This document shows positions 63,777 to 64,000 of a DNA stretch of 64,000 nucleotides, piece by piece. Both the position numbers and the translations under genes were made by a program. The DNA lies in contig CAXBOO010000004.1 of NCBI GenBank assembly GCA_963977425.1, positions 310,001 to 374,000 of the forward strand, read 5' to 3'. This DNA is from CAXBOO01 sp963977425 (GTDB lineage: Bacteria > Bacteroidota > Bacteroidia > Flavobacteriales_D > Luteibaculaceae). The notes beneath the pieces were generated by a model that was not told the DNA's origin, searched no databases, and worked only from the letters and a program-made list of their open reading frames with translations. Each line of letters opens with the position of its first letter. The stretch's first letter is position 1.

Positions 63777-64000
63777 ATGTTAAAACCCAGCATACAGCAA
63801 AAGCTATCGCATAGTTTTTCTCCGCAACAAATTCAGTTGATGAAACTGATTCAAGTTCCTTTGGCTGAACTTGAACAGCACATTAAGGAAGAATTGGTAG
63901 AGAATCCGGCGCTTGAAGAAGGGGATAACAACGAAGAAGAATTTGAAAATTCTGCCGAAGATTTTGAGGAAGATACTCGAACTGAATCGGAGAAGGAAGT
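63777..64000 (+). CDS. rpoN: RNA polymerase sigma-54 factor, N-terminal part
   Basis: Starts at ATG 63777 and runs off the window (74 codons seen). It shows the region I activator-interacting helix: MLKPSIQQKLSHSFSPQQIQ, LMKLIQVPLAELEQHIKEEL, VENPALEEGD, followed by the acidic region II (EEEFENSAEDFEED). This pattern of Gln- and Leu-rich repeats ending in 'ENPALE' is specific for sigma-54. The core-binding and -12/-24 recognition domains are outside the window. Confidence 0.95.
   Translation, partial: MLKPSIQQKLSHSFSPQQIQLMKLIQVPLAELEQHIKEELVENPALEEGDNNEEEFENSAEDFEEDTRTESEKE

Noticed and set aside
1..64000. CRISPR arrays, insertion sequences, prophage, integrons, rRNA operons
   Set aside because: No regularly spaced repeats, transposase or integrase motifs, inverted-repeat-bounded segments, or rRNA sequence were seen on reading through the window.

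Overview
The window looks like chromosomal DNA of a Bacteroidota bacterium, most likely in the order Flavobacteriales. The evidence is two proteins with type-B type IX secretion (T9SS) sorting domains, the gene orders pdxA-DUF177-rpmF-fabH-accB-accC and asnS-rpoN, promoter -7 boxes of the TAnnTTTG type, an absence of clear Shine-Dalgarno sequences, and many Bacteroidota-type outer-membrane barrels and lipoproteins. A genus cannot be named from the sequence alone. Base composition looks even and moderately AT-rich. I see no phage, insertion sequence, CRISPR array or integrase. This is mostly core genome.

Layout. 1-2746 (minus): GDP-fucose synthesis (gmd, fcl), tightly coupled to a truncated outer-membrane protein gene. 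2945-5375 (minus): an M49 zinc-peptidase lipoprotein, then tRNA-Gln with its own promoter and terminator. 5447-9439 (plus): a giant TMEM260-like glycosyltransferase abutting a NodB-type deacetylase. 9472-13594 (minus): metG, a hot-dog thioesterase, purQ and a DUF6427-like membrane protein, divergent from a small DUF6341-like gene. 13972-17419 (plus): TolC, a membrane-fusion protein and tsaB. 17387-22811: envelope and secreted genes of mixed strand (a DUF255 thioredoxin-fold protein, an LEA_2 lipoprotein, an M20 dipeptidase). 22930-26599: a T9SS cargo and a lone MacB-type permease.

26733-36354 (plus): purH, then the cell-shape operon mreB-mreC-mreD-mrdA, a HAD hydrolase, map, a methyltransferase and lepA. 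36433-45170: an accessory stretch of small envelope proteins, a Tat-type phosphoesterase, a lipoprotein zinc protease broken by one base in a homopolymer, riboflavin synthase and a second T9SS cargo. 45250-51598 (plus): pepA, pdxA, then ribosomal and fatty-acid genes. 51708-55540: a barrel protein, dxs and a membrane nucleotide cyclase. 55595-62152 (minus): a complete tetR-tolC-MFP-RND efflux operon. 62313-64000 (plus): asnS and the start of rpoN.

How the genes work together. The main themes are envelope building (fucose sugars, rod-shape system, efflux pumps, T9SS cargo) and housekeeping (purines, aminoacyl-tRNA synthetases, fatty-acid initiation, isoprenoids, riboflavin, PLP). No obviously new multi-gene system is present. 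The points most worth a second look are the frameshifted metalloprotease lipoprotein with Cys-paired C-terminal repeats, a stand-alone domain resembling a T9SS sorting tail, an antisense start overlap at about 20.3 kb, and an unusually large number of TTG starts just after an upstream stop.
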